Origin: UBA987 sp002292105
GTDB taxonomy: Bacteria; Bacteroidota; Bacteroidia; NS11-12g; UBA9320
Reading direction: 5' to 3'
Length of the DNA: 64,000 nucleotides
Assembly (NCBI GenBank): GCA_943846675.1
Contig: OX044357.1
Span: forward strand, 1,240,001-1,304,000
The position numbers were made by a program, and so were the translations under genes. Under the pieces are notes generated by a model. It did not search any database, was not told the origin of the DNA, and worked only from the letters and a program-made list of their open reading frames with translations. Positions 28,307 to 37,573 of the stretch are shown here, piece after piece (the first letter of the stretch is position 1; the number at the start of each line of letters is the position of its first letter).

Positions 28307-29746
28307 ATGAACGTAAGAGACCTCGAACCAAAAGCAGTTTGGAATCATTTTGAAGATTTAAACGCGGTTCCAAGAGCATCAAAAAAAGAAGAAGAAGTAA
28401 TCGCCTTTGCTAAGAAATTTGGTGAAGATTTGGGATTACCAACCTACGTTGACCATGTTGGCAACGTAATTATAAAAAAGCCAGCAACTGCTGGAATGGA
28501 AGACCGTAAAACAGTGATTATTCAAAGTCACTTGGACATGGTGCACCAAAAAAATGCAGACACAGATTTTGATTTTGCTACGCAAGGCATTCAGTCCTAT
28601 ATAGACGGAGATTGGGTAAAAGCCAAAGGCACAACACTTGGTGCCGACAATGGCATGGGTGTAGCTGCAATCATGACGTTATTAAAGTCTGATGATATCG
28701 CTCATCCAGCTATCGAAGCTTTATTTACAATAGATGAAGAAACTGGCATGACGGGCGCTATCCACCTAGAGCAAGGGAAGCTTGATGGACAAATCTTGCT
28801 TAATCTAGATACCGAAGACGACGACGAGTTTTCTATTGGTTGCGCAGGAGGAATAGACACCAACACAAATAAACAATACACAGAAGTTTCGGCTGCAGGA
28901 TCAGTTGCCTATAAAATTACCGTGAACGGCTTAAAAGGCGGACACAGTGGGGTAGAGATTGACCTAGAACGTGGGAATGGTAATAAGATCATGAACCGTT
29001 TGATGCACCAGTGCACAGACTTCGGTTTGCAGATTGTTGAAATCGACGGTGGTAGTTTACGTAATGCAATCCCAAGAGAAAGCTTTGCAACGATCGTGGT
29101 GAACAGTACCGATTATCTTAGTGAGGCGAATCAAAGAATTGTTGGAATCAAAGAAGATTTTCAACACGAAGAGCCGAACCTAAACATCGAGTTTGAAGAA
29201 GTAGCTGTCCCGGCTAAGGCGGTATCTGTAGCAGATTCGGCTGAAATAACTGAGGTTATTTATGCTTGCCACAATGGTGTGTTTTGTATGAGTAGAGCCA
29301 TCGAAGGATTGGTTGAAACATCAAGTTCTTTGGCACGTGTAATTGTGAAAGACGGAAAGTTTGTTACGCAAAGCCTTCAAAGAAGTTCTACCGAATCTGG
29401 CAAAATGGATGTTGCACATACCGTTGCAGCGCCGTTTAGATTGGCAAATTGCAATATTGAGCAGGGTGGGAGTTACCCAGGATGGGCACCAAACCCAAAT
29501 TCAGAAATATTAGACTTGATGGTGGCTAAATACAAAACCTTGTTTGGCGAAGCACCTAAAGTAGCTGCTATTCACGCTGGATTAGAGTGTGGTTTGTTAG
29601 GGGAAAGATACCCTGGTTTAGACATGATTTCATTCGGACCAACGATTAAAGGACCGCATAGTCCAGACGAAAGAGTTGGTATTAAGTCAGTACAGAAGTT
29701 CTGGAACTTCCTTGTTGACATATTGAAAGATACACCTAAAAAATAG
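28307..29746 (+). CDS. pepD: Aminoacyl-histidine dipeptidase (M20 family)
   Basis: 479 aa from the ATG chosen after the promoter box; the upstream reading to 28235 overlaps the typA terminator. Zinc-site motifs in order: QSHLDMVHQ (about residue 72), LGADNGMGVAA, TIDEETGMTGA with the catalytic/metal Glu pair, NLDTEDDDEF, and GPTIKGPHSPDERV near the C-terminus. It cleaves Xaa-His and related dipeptides in the cytosol. The next gene starts 18 bp downstream and is probably co-transcribed. Confidence 0.93.
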   Translation: MNVRDLEPKAVWNHFEDLNAVPRASKKEEEVIAFAKKFGEDLGLPTYVDHVGNVIIKKPATAGMEDRKTVIIQSHLDMVHQKNADTDFDFATQGIQSYIDGDWVKAKGTTLGADNGMGVAAIMTLLKSDDIAHPAIEALFTIDEETGMTGAIHLEQGKLDGQILLNLDTEDDDEFSIGCAGGIDTNTNKQYTEVSAAGSVAYKITVNGLKGGHSGVEIDLERGNGNKIMNRLMHQCTDFGLQIVEIDGGSLRNAIPRESFATIVVNSTDYLSEANQRIVGIKEDFQHEEPNLNIEFEEVAVPAKAVSVADSAEITEVIYACHNGVFCMSRAIEGLVETSSSLARVIVKDGKFVTQSLQRSSTESGKMDVAHTVAAPFRLANCNIEQGGSYPGWAPNPNSEILDLMVAKYKTLFGEAPKVAAIHAGLECGLLGERYPGLDMISFGPTIKGPHSPDERVGIKSVQKFWNFLVDILKDTPKK

Positions 29747-29764
29747 TGCCACAACTGGCAGTGT

Positions 29765-31252
29765 ATGAATAGTAAGATTGGAAAGGTTGAGTACATCATT
29801 CTGGCAGTTTTGTCGGTACTCACTTTTCTAGGGTTTTATTATGTCGCATCTCTTTCACCTGGCGTAGAAGGTGGAATGGATAGTTATAATCACTATCTCA
29901 TTTCTCGCTTTTCATGGATTCACCCCAAAGAGCTTTTGCTTGATCAGTGGGGGAAACCGCTCTATAATATCTTAGCCTCACCATTTGCCCAATTTGGCAT
30001 GATGGGGGTGGTTGTCTTTAATATTCTATTGCTTATTGGAACAGCATGGTTAGCATTTTTTATTGCTAAGAAAATGCATTTCCAATTTGCATGGCTAGCC
30101 TTTGTACTGTGCCTCGCAAGTCCCATTTGGTTCGATAATACTATAACGGGTCTAACCGAGCCACTCAATGCGTTTTTGCTGTTGATTGTGCTTTATTTCT
30201 TTGTTTCTAAACAAATAATTACAGCCTCGGTGATTGCAGGATTTCTGCCATTTGCCAGATCAGAAGGGTACGTCATAATCGCGGTAATCGGTTTTTACCT
30301 GTTGTTCATTCTCAAAAACTACAAGGCATTTGGACTATTACTCGTTGGTTCTGTGGTGATGAATTTTGTGGGATGGGCAGTAGAAGGAAACCCCATGTGG
30401 ATCTACGACACCAATCCGTACATCAAGTACCAGATTGAATCCACCATTAAAAAAGAAAACATCTGTGGTAGTGGCGAATTGCTTCACTATGTAAAAGCAC
30501 TGCCTTACGTGATGGGTAAAACGCGACTTGCACTTTTTGTAATCGGTTTAGGCCTTGTTTTATACCGGTATGTGCGGCAACCACGGTTATCAACCAATCA
30601 AATCACATTTTACCTATTCGCAGGCATTTATGCGCTCTACTTTGTTGTTCATTCACTTATTTGGTACAAAGGTGCCATGGGTAGTTGTGGTTATGCCAGA
30701 GTTTTGGTCGTCATTGAACCGCTTGCTGCGCCAATTATGGCTATGGCCGCAGAAGTTATACTTGGTTGGATGACAAAAATCATAACCGGCAAGAAGCAAC
30801 AAATTGTTTGGTTCGTTGTTCTACTTGTAGCAGGGTATGTGGTTTATGAACCCATCAAAATATATGGTCATAAATATCCTATTGACATAAGCGATGAACA
30901 GAAATTGTTTGTCGAGGCAGCCGATTGGTACAATCAACAGGATTACGACGATAGGATGAAATACTTTCTGTATCCTTATTTTAATATCCTTACCGATATC
31001 GACCCAAAGGATACAGACCACTTTATTGAGCTGTGGAGTTTTGATCATCGTTATGCACCAATGGGTAGCATTGTGATTTGGGATGGCCACTTTGGACCAA
31101 ACGAAGGCAATGTTCCGTTAGAAATGTTAAAGGAACATCCTGATTTTGTAGAGATTAAATCATTTTACCCAGATAAACCGTTTAAGACTTTAAACGATTA
31201 TAATTTTGAGATTCACGTATTTGAAAGAATTGGATCTTCACGTTTAGAATAA
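29765..31252 (+). CDS. Polytopic membrane protein, GT-C glycosyltransferase-like
   Basis: 495 aa with about eleven hydrophobic helices followed by a soluble C-terminal region of about 130 residues. The first periplasmic loop carries acidic residues (EGGMDSYNHYL), as in GT-C enzymes that use lipid-linked sugars, and FARSEGYVIIAV resembles the conserved loop of dolichyl-phosphate-mannose-type transferases. No exact family was recognised. It lies between pepD (18 bp) and an MbnP-like lipoprotein (4 bp), so the three may form an operon, though they share no obvious function. Confidence 0.5.
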   Translation: MNSKIGKVEYIILAVLSVLTFLGFYYVASLSPGVEGGMDSYNHYLISRFSWIHPKELLLDQWGKPLYNILASPFAQFGMMGVVVFNILLLIGTAWLAFFIAKKMHFQFAWLAFVLCLASPIWFDNTITGLTEPLNAFLLLIVLYFFVSKQIITASVIAGFLPFARSEGYVIIAVIGFYLLFILKNYKAFGLLLVGSVVMNFVGWAVEGNPMWIYDTNPYIKYQIESTIKKENICGSGELLHYVKALPYVMGKTRLALFVIGLGLVLYRYVRQPRLSTNQITFYLFAGIYALYFVVHSLIWYKGAMGSCGYARVLVVIEPLAAPIMAMAAEVILGWMTKIITGKKQQIVWFVVLLVAGYVVYEPIKIYGHKYPIDISDEQKLFVEAADWYNQQDYDDRMKYFLYPYFNILTDIDPKDTDHFIELWSFDHRYAPMGSIVIWDGHFGPNEGNVPLEMLKEHPDFVEIKSFYPDKPFKTLNDYNFEIHVFERIGSSRLE

Positions 31253-31256
31253 AAGA

Positions 31257-31985
31257 ATGACTATGAAAAAATTACTTATTGCATTAATCAGCTTAACGTT
31301 TGTCACTGGATGTGACGACGACCCAGATCCAGTTAAAACGGATTCACCTATCGAGATAACGATTCAGCACTTGTGGAATACCTCAGCGTTCGAATTGAAT
31401 ACGTGGTATACAACGGCCCAAGGAGATAGTTTTTATCCCACCACGTTGAATTACCACATCAACCACATTGATTTAATCGATGCCGATGGCATGGCTACTG
31501 AAGTGGCTGAATGGGACCTCATTAACTATGAAAAGTCTGGCGATAAGACCTTGACTATTGCTGATGTAGCAGACAAAACATTCAAAAAAATTCGCTTTAC
31601 CATAGGCGTTGAAGATTCTACTGTAAATACAAACGGAGAATTGAACGACGACTTTGTAGACCCTATGTATTGGGGAATGGCCATGGGGTATATCAATTTA
31701 AAGCTGGAAGGTAAAAGTATGCTGAATGGCACTGAAGGCAACGTGTATTTCCATATCGGTGGCTATGCAGGAGCAGACCAAACGGCACGTATAATCGAAC
31801 TTGATTTTTCAACGGATGTACGCGGTTTTATTGGCGAAAACACGGTTGGTGTTAATATGGATGTAGAAGACTTTTTCCATTCTCCAAATCCAATTTCGCT
31901 TTCTACTACCAACGATGTGCAGATGACTGGTCCTACTGCGGTGATGATCTCAGAGAATTGGGATTCGATGTTTAGTTTGGATTGA
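31257..31985 (+). CDS. MbnP-like lipoprotein
   Basis: 242 aa with a lipoprotein signal (ISLTFVTGCDDD). The fold region PIEITIQHLWN, the KKIRFTIGVEDSTVN segment, and MYWGMAMGYINLKLEG followed by YFHIGGYAG match the MbnP-like family. Characterised MbnP proteins are periplasmic and bind copper, usually encoded beside a di-haem MbnH partner. No MbnH-like gene (two CXXCH motifs) is adjacent here; a repeat island follows. Copper handling is therefore an inference from the family only. Confidence 0.75.
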   Translation: MTMKKLLIALISLTFVTGCDDDPDPVKTDSPIEITIQHLWNTSAFELNTWYTTAQGDSFYPTTLNYHINHIDLIDADGMATEVAEWDLINYEKSGDKTLTIADVADKTFKKIRFTIGVEDSTVNTNGELNDDFVDPMYWGMAMGYINLKLEGKSMLNGTEGNVYFHIGGYAGADQTARIIELDFSTDVRGFIGENTVGVNMDVEDFFHSPNPISLSTTNDVQMTGPTAVMISENWDSMFSLD

Positions 31986-32059
31986 TGTTAGCTTTTGGCT
32001 TTTGGCGGTTAGCTTTTGGCATTTAGCTTCATTTAGCACAATTACCCTACGTGGCATTC

Positions 32060-32168
32060 AGGGCTTCCGCCCTATAACTGGATTTCATTTGCTGCTCTTT
32101 AAGGGGTTGCCACCCCTGACCCGGCTTTCATTTTTTTCTTGATAAAAAAACGAAACAAAAAAATCAAG
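32060..32168 (+). repeat. Hairpin module, CTTGAT/ATCAAG variant
   Basis: AGGGCTTCCGCCCT (32060-32073) and AGGGGTTGCCACCCCT (32102-32117), each followed by a C-x-GG-x-TTTCATTT tail. Then a second hairpin CTTGAT (32138-32143) / ATCAAG (32163-32168) encloses the constant A-rich loop with CGAAAC at its centre. A closely related copy lies at 59816-59926. Confidence 0.8.
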
Positions 32169-32274
32169 ACTTCTGAATTTTTCCTTGAAATCTACATAAG
32201 GCTTTTCGTAGCTTAGGGCTTCCGCCTTATAACTGGATTTCGTTTTTAACTCTACAAGAACTATATCGTCCATT

Positions 32275-32425
32275 AGGCTTATCAGCCTATAACCGATTTT
32301 CATTTTTGAGACCAAAAACGAAACAAAAAGTCTTCCCAAAAATATGCTCCCCCACACAGGCCTGCGCGTCCCCCGCATTTTTGGTGGGCCAACACGCATC
32401 GATTCATGCACGATTTATGATGACC
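32275..32425 (+). repeat. Hairpin module, GAGAC/GTCTT variant
   Basis: AGGCTTATCAGCCT (32275-32288), the TTTTCATTTTT tail, GAGAC (32308-32312) / GTCTT (32330-32334) around the AAAAACGAAACAAAAA loop, then AAATATGCTCC and CCCCCGCATTTTTGGTGGG. Near-identical copies are at 55972-56145 (plus) and 60055-60210 (inverted), and a diverged copy at 63398-63650. Confidence 0.8.
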
Positions 32426-32520
32426 TTTCAAATTTCAAATTTCAAATTTCAACTTTCAACTTTCAATTATCAATTATCAATTATCAACTATCAATTCTCA
32501 ACTATCAATTCTCAACTCAA
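32426..32520. repeat. Heptanucleotide array
   Basis: Period-7 array: TCAAATT units pass into TCAACTT, TCAATTA, TCAACTA and TCAATTC units, ending in CTCAAAAACCCGATTAAC. A second array with the same order of variants and the same ending is at 32635-32770, so the block was duplicated together with the preceding hairpin block. Confidence 0.8.
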
Positions 32521-32634
32521 AAACCCGATTAACATTCAACATTTAGAATTTTACATTCTACCTTTCCCTAAGCGTCCCCCGCATTTTTGGTGGGCCAACA
32601 CGCATTGATTCATGCACGATTTATGATGACCTTT

Positions 32635-32770
32635 CAAATTTCAAATTTCAAATTTCAACTTTCAATTATCAATTATCAATTATCAACTATCAATTATCAA
32701 CTATCAATTCTCAACTATCAACTATCAACTATCAACTATCAACTATCAATTCTCAACTCAAAAACCCGAT
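32635..32770. repeat. Heptanucleotide array, second copy
   Basis: Same order of heptamer variants and same CTCAAAAACCCGATTAAC end as the array at 32426-32520, but about 30 bp longer, mostly from extra TCAACTA units. The length difference between otherwise matching copies indicates expansion or contraction by whole 7-bp units. Confidence 0.8.
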
Positions 32771-32798
32771 TAACATCCTACATTCAACATTCTACATT

Positions 32799-32825
32799 TC
32801 GCAAGGCGGTACAGCCGCATTGCGA
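32799..32825 (-). terminator. Strong hairpin directly after the M16 protease stop codon
   Basis: TCGCAA-g-GCGG-tacag-CCGC-a-TTGCGA forms a 10-bp interrupted stem ending next to the stop codon. There is no T-run on the minus strand, so it may be an mRNA 3'-end stabiliser rather than an intrinsic terminator. It follows an ACATTCTACATTTCG motif, like the hairpins in the 35.7-36.3 kb repeats. Confidence 0.45.
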
Positions 32826-35636
32826 CTACTTCTCCGGATACAACACAGAAATCACCACATTCTCGCCAATGTATGTATTGGCTGCAGTTTTGATGTCGTC
32901 AGCAGTAACAGCTTCAATCGCATCTGCGGTGTTCAGCATGTCGGTTAACGGTTGGTTGTAATAAATCAGGTTTTGAATTTGGTTGATCCAATACCGGTTT
33001 TTCTTCATATTCTCTTTCAGCTCAAGTTTCTGGGCTTCTTTGATTTTATCCAGTTCTTTTTGATCAGGACCGTTGGCCAACAATTTGTCTAGCTCAGCTA
33101 GTGCCGCTTTTTTTAACTTGTCTACGTTTTCGGGCCCGCAAGGGAATGATATTCTAAATAGGTACGTTCCGTTAGGATACTTAGAAGCATATCCAGACGC
33201 ACCTACACCATACACACCGCTTTCGCCTTCACGTAAATTTTCAACCAGTTTGATGGTCAATATTTCCCCTGCGCACTTTAAGTAATAGACTTGTTTTGCA
33301 TCATACGTTGCTTCTGTTCTGTACGAAATCTCTACAGAACTTTTTGGGTCTGCTCCACGATAAAAATTCAGTTCTTGTTTACCATCCAATTTTTTGTAGT
33401 CGTGTTTTACAAAGGTTTCGGTTGTACCACTGGATGGCAAACCAGCCAGGTACTTCGTGCACATTTCTTTGATTTGGGTTTCGTCTATGGAACCTACAAA
33501 GATGAAGGTAAAGTCTCCGGCATTAGAGAAACGCTCGGTAAACAAGGTGTAGGCCTTGTCGAAATCTTGACCAGCATATTCGTCTGCCGTTGGAAAGGTA
33601 TTGGTGTAGCGCGGATTGTTTTTAGACAGCACCTTAATTTTTTCGTTCATATACCAATACTGTGGTCTATTTAAAAGATTGCCATAAAAGGCTACCTGCT
33701 TGTCTACATACGCTTTGTACGCCTCCTGGTCTTTGTTTATTTCTGTAAAGTTTAGATAGATGAGCTGGAACATTTCTTCAACATCACTGTTTACAGTCCT
33801 GCCATTTAAACCTTCATAATTTGAGTTGACAAAAGGCGACACGGATGCCCGTTTGCCAGCCATTATTTTGGCCATTTCGTTTTTGCTAAAGCCATTTAAA
33901 CCACCTTGAGTTACGCCACTTAACGCTAGTTTTACACTGTTGTACTCGTCGTGCGATGTAATCAGTGAAGAACCACCGGGGCTGTATGCACGCATTAAGA
34001 TCTGGTTGTCGCTAAAATCGGTTTTCTTCATGTATACCGTAATGCCATTCGATAAAACCATTTTGGTCATGTCAAGCTGGTCCAACTTTTCGGTAGACTT
34101 GATGCTACCTGGTGTTGGAGATTCAGTCATCATCGACTTGGCTGTTATGCCTTCACTATAAGGTTCTAGCTCTTGCGTTTTTACATCTTTAAGCACAGCT
34201 AATATTTCATCCTTAGTTACGTACTTGTTCTCATCGTTTTCTGGACCGGTAAATACAACCACCCTGTTGTCATCATGGATAAAATCTTTGATTAAGGCAT
34301 TCACTTCCTGAAGCGTTATGCCTTTAGATAGCTCAGAGAAGGCTTGATATTCCCATTCTATGCCTGGTATTGATTCTCCTTCAAGAAAATGGCTAACGTA
34401 TTCCCAAACAATTCTTCCTGACTCAGTTTTTTCACGGTTCTTATACATCTGGTTATACATCGACAAGAGTTTGGTTTTGGCACGACTTAACTCTGCTTCT
34501 AAGAAACCGAATCGGCGTACACGTTCGTTTTCTACCACCAAGGTTTCAAAAGCCTTTAACTGGTTTGCTGGGTCAGTCATGGCGTAAGATTGGTATGATT
34601 CTTTGTTTCTGCTGAAACCACTACCATGGAAAGAATATCCATAGTTGTATGGCGGATTTGGGTTGTTGGCTATTTCGTTGAGCCTCGCATTGATCATGTT
34701 GTTAAACAAGGCTTTAACCAGGTCGTGTCTGTAGTGACCAAGCGTATGTCCTTTCTTTGGGTTGCCCTTGTCTTTGTATACAAGTTGTACTTGAGTGAAA
34801 GAAGCTTCTTTGTCGTGCTCAACGGCTACAAAGGTTTCGTCATGATCTGGCACAAAATACTCTTGACGCATTTTGTATTTTTTTGGATTGGTATAGCTGC
34901 CAAAGTGGTCTTTAATTTTCTGCTCCATGGTGGCTACATCGATGTCGCCAACAACAATGACCGACATCAAGTTTGGACGATACCATTGGGTGTAAAAGTC
35001 TTTAAGTTCTGAATGGTCAAAATTTTCCAATACAGATTTCAGTCCGATGGGTAAGCGGTCTGCATAATGCGAGTTGTACATCAACAACGGAAGGTATTTA
35101 TCCATCATGCGCTTATCGGCACCTAAACCAAGGCGTAATTCTTCTAAAACAACACCGCGTTCTTTTTCCACCTCTTCAGGCGTAAGTAAATTGTTAAAAG
35201 CCCAATCTTCAAGGATGTCAAAGCCTTTTTCTACTTTTTCGCTGTCGTCGCTAGGAATAGGTAATATGTAAACCGTTTCGTCAAAGCTTGTATAGGCATT
35301 GAGGTGTTGACCAAATTTTACACCAATGCTCTGCAGGTAGTCTACCAATTCATTGTGTTGGAAGTTTTTGGTGCCATTAAAGTTCATGTGTTCCATGAAA
35401 TGCGCCAAACCACGTTGTTTCTCTGTTTCTAGAATCGAACCAGCGTTTACTACCAAGCGTAATTCTACCTTGTTTTCAGGCTTTTTATTGTGCTGGATGT
35501 AATAGGTTAATCCATTGTCTAATTTTCCAATGGTGACGTCTTTGTTGACAGGTACTTTGCTGTCGAGGTTGGTGAAGTCTTGGGCTTGTACAAAAAGACT
35601 TGATACAACGAATAAAACAAATGCGATATACTTCAT
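32826..35636 (-). CDS. M16-family zinc metalloprotease
   Basis: 936 aa from the ATG at 35636, chosen because it gives a clean signal peptide (MKYIAFVLFVVSSLFVQAQ). The inverted zinc motif HFMEH is at residues 79-83, and the third ligand Glu lies in KERGVVLEELR about 75 residues on. A second, catalytically inactive M16 half fills the C-terminus, as in pitrilysin-type proteins of about 930 aa. It is probably periplasmic or outer-membrane associated and degrades peptides. It lies between two repeat islands, with no close operon partner. Confidence 0.92.
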   Translation of the reverse strand: MKYIAFVLFVVSSLFVQAQDFTNLDSKVPVNKDVTIGKLDNGLTYYIQHNKKPENKVELRLVVNAGSILETEKQRGLAHFMEHMNFNGTKNFQHNELVDYLQSIGVKFGQHLNAYTSFDETVYILPIPSDDSEKVEKGFDILEDWAFNNLLTPEEVEKERGVVLEELRLGLGADKRMMDKYLPLLMYNSHYADRLPIGLKSVLENFDHSELKDFYTQWYRPNLMSVIVVGDIDVATMEQKIKDHFGSYTNPKKYKMRQEYFVPDHDETFVAVEHDKEASFTQVQLVYKDKGNPKKGHTLGHYRHDLVKALFNNMINARLNEIANNPNPPYNYGYSFHGSGFSRNKESYQSYAMTDPANQLKAFETLVVENERVRRFGFLEAELSRAKTKLLSMYNQMYKNREKTESGRIVWEYVSHFLEGESIPGIEWEYQAFSELSKGITLQEVNALIKDFIHDDNRVVVFTGPENDENKYVTKDEILAVLKDVKTQELEPYSEGITAKSMMTESPTPGSIKSTEKLDQLDMTKMVLSNGITVYMKKTDFSDNQILMRAYSPGGSSLITSHDEYNSVKLALSGVTQGGLNGFSKNEMAKIMAGKRASVSPFVNSNYEGLNGRTVNSDVEEMFQLIYLNFTEINKDQEAYKAYVDKQVAFYGNLLNRPQYWYMNEKIKVLSKNNPRYTNTFPTADEYAGQDFDKAYTLFTERFSNAGDFTFIFVGSIDETQIKEMCTKYLAGLPSSGTTETFVKHDYKKLDGKQELNFYRGADPKSSVEISYRTEATYDAKQVYYLKCAGEILTIKLVENLREGESGVYGVGASGYASKYPNGTYLFRISFPCGPENVDKLKKAALAELDKLLANGPDQKELDKIKEAQKLELKENMKKNRYWINQIQNLIYYNQPLTDMLNTADAIEAVTADDIKTAANTYIGENVVISVLYPEK

Positions 35637-35699
35637 AATGATATTGTTTAAGGTGGGTTGTTTGTTTGGTCGAGCCAAAGTTAATACGTTTAAGTTGAA

Positions 35700-36303
35700 G
35701 TCTAAATTGAAGTTGACGGAATGTGCGGTTGGCTATTGGCTATTGGCGGTTGGCGGTTAGCTTTTGGTGCATTGGTGTTTTAGCGTTCGGGGCACGCCAT
35801 ATTTCAATCAAGAAATAGAAAGCGAAATCTTGTAGAATTAACTTTAACAAGTAGAATTTTACATTCACCATTTCGGCCGTAGGCCGACAGCTAATGGCTA
35901 ACTCCTAATGGCTAATGGCTAATGGCTTTTGGCGGTTGGCGGTTAGCTTTTGGCGTTTTAGCGTAAGGGGCACGCCATATTTCAATCAAGAAACGGAAAA
36001 AGCAATCTTGCAGAATTACCTTTAATATGTGGAATTTTACATTCATCATTTCGGCCGCAGGCCGACAGCTAATGGCTAACTCCTAATGGCTAATGGCTAA
36101 TGGCTAATGGCTGTTGGCGGTTGGCTTTTGGTGCATTGGCGTTTTAGCGTTCGGGGCACGCCATATTTCAATCAAGAAATAGAAAGCGAAATCTTATAGA
36201 ATTAACTTTAACAAGTAGAATTTTACATTCACCATTTCGGCCACAGGCCGACAGCTAATGGCTAACACCTAATGGCTAATGGCTAATGGCTAAAAGCTAA
36301 CTG
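35700..36303. repeat. Repeat island 3: three tandem units of about 180 bp
   Basis: No gene. Three head-to-tail copies (CACGCCATATTTCAATCAAG anchors at 35793, 35971 and 36157; spacing 178 and 186 bp). Each unit has TTGGCGG/TTAGCTT heptamers, the anchor, AGAATTTTACATTCA, a hairpin CGGCC-nnn-GGCCG whose loop varies between copies (GTA, GCA, ACA), and CTAATGG heptamers of different number. It fills the gap between the M16 protease start and the rodA stop. Confidence 0.85.
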
Positions 36304-37572
36304 CTAATAATCAGAATCCAATTCATTCTCTCTGTTGGTGTCTAAACGCAACAACAAGAAAAGCAGTACGGTAAACGAAATCAAGCTGGATCCACCATAG
36401 CTAAAGAAGGGTAGGGGAATACCAATGACGGGGGCTAGGTTAATGGTCATGGCAATGTTGATCAGAAAATGGAAGAACAGCACGCTCAGCACACAATAGG
36501 CATATACTCGGCTATACTTGCTTCTTTGACGCTCTGCGAGCATCGATATCCTTAAAAAGAGTAAGACAAAAATGATGATAACCACGGTGCTTCCAATCCA
36601 ACCAAATTCTTCACCGATAGACGTGAAGATGAAATCGGTATGTTGTTCGGGTACAAAGTCTCCTTTGGTTTGTGTGCCTTGCAAATAGCCTTTCCCCCAA
36701 AAGCCTCCAGAGCCAATGGCAATCTTCGATTGGTTTACGTTATATCCCAATCCTTGAGGGTCTTCAAGCAAGCCTAACATGACTAAAATTCTTTTTTGCT
36801 GATGCTCTTGCAGCACATTAGAAAAGCCAAAATCTACGGCTTTGGTAAATCCAACACAGGCCAGAATCACCAGCCAAAATATTTTTAGCTGCCGGGAGTT
36901 GGTGTAAATAAAAGCGGTAATGATGCCACCCAAAATAATGAGCGCCGCCACAATGGCAATAAAACCAAAGGCGAAGGTCAACACACTTAAAATCACAGCG
37001 ATGATGCCGATAACCAATATCGTCCCCGACAATCCTTCTCGGTATAGCACCATGATAAACGAAAAGAAAACCAATCCTGATCCAGCATCACCTTGCAAAA
37101 CAATTAAGGCAATGGGCAACAGTATAATACCGGCTGTAATTAACTGGTAGCGCAGGCTTTTCATGTCTGTATCAATGTCGCTTACATAGCGTGATAAGGC
37201 CAGGGCTACACCCAGTTTGGCAAATTCGGCGGGTTGGAGCCTAAAGCTGCCAATCGCAAACCACGATCGTGCCCCATTTACTTCCTTACCAAAAAATATG
37301 ACCAGGAACAGCAGTAACATCCAGGCAATAAAAAAGGCATAAGAGAAGGCCTCAAAAAAGCGTACATCCATTAAAAAGAGTACCGCTCCAAGCGTGATAG
37401 AGATAACAATCCAAATCAGTTGCTTGCCGTATTTGGTTGAAAAATCGAAACTGAAATTGTCCGATCCATGGGATGAAGAGTAGATGGCCAGGAAACCACA
37501 GAATACAAGCAACAGGTATAACAAAACTGTTATCCCATCTACCCGTGATTGTCCGTATATCTTCTCGCTCAT
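36304..37572 (-). CDS. rodA: Peptidoglycan polymerase RodA (SEDS family)
   Basis: 422 aa with about ten membrane helices. SEDS features include GARSWFAIGSFRLQPAEFAK near residue 100, the QGDAGSGLVFF loop with the catalytic-type Asp, and GIPLPFFSYGGSSL at the C-terminus. It polymerises glycan strands during elongation with its partner PBP2, encoded immediately upstream (1 bp gap). It is the last gene of mreB-mreC-mreD-PBP2-rodA, and the repeat island follows its stop. Confidence 0.95.
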   Translation of the reverse strand: MSEKIYGQSRVDGITVLLYLLLVFCGFLAIYSSSHGSDNFSFDFSTKYGKQLIWIVISITLGAVLFLMDVRFFEAFSYAFFIAWMLLLFLVIFFGKEVNGARSWFAIGSFRLQPAEFAKLGVALALSRYVSDIDTDMKSLRYQLITAGIILLPIALIVLQGDAGSGLVFFSFIMVLYREGLSGTILVIGIIAVILSVLTFAFGFIAIVAALIILGGIITAFIYTNSRQLKIFWLVILACVGFTKAVDFGFSNVLQEHQQKRILVMLGLLEDPQGLGYNVNQSKIAIGSGGFWGKGYLQGTQTKGDFVPEQHTDFIFTSIGEEFGWIGSTVVIIIFVLLFLRISMLAERQRSKYSRVYAYCVLSVLFFHFLINIAMTINLAPVIGIPLPFFSYGGSSLISFTVLLFLLLRLDTNRENELDSDY

Positions 37573-37573
37573 T

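Larger units (their letters stand above)
31986..32825. repeat. Repeat island 2: hairpin modules and heptamer arrays
   Basis: No supported gene. In order: TTAGCTTTTGGC-type heptamers (31987-32030); hairpins at 32060-32073, 32102-32117, 32215-32228 and 32275-32288; the second-hairpin module with loop AAAAACGAAACAAAAA at 32138-32168 and 32308-32334; a conserved block with CCCCCGCATTTTTGGTGGG (about 32369-32425); a heptamer array (32426-32520); a second copy of the CCCCCGCATTTTTGGTGGG block (32571-32634); a second heptamer array (32635-32760); and a strong hairpin at 32799-32825. Reading frames of 60-124 codons here only reflect the repeats. Confidence 0.85.

Noticed and set aside
32085..32411. 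Open frame of 108 codons on the minus strand in repeat island 2
   Set aside because: It follows the hairpin modules and the CCCCCGCATTTTTGGTGGG block exactly; the peptide is repeat-derived and has no protein-like pattern.
32426..32770. Possible CRISPR array
   Set aside because: Units are 7 bp with no unique spacers and no cas genes nearby.
32306..32961. Open frames of 60-124 codons over the heptamer arrays
   Set aside because: A 7-bp period with no stop in some frames gives cyclic peptides of Asn, Tyr, Gln, Leu, Ser and Ile; these are an effect of the repeat.
35637..35678. Longer N-terminus for the M16 protease
   Set aside because: The extra 14 residues would sit in front of a perfect signal peptide.
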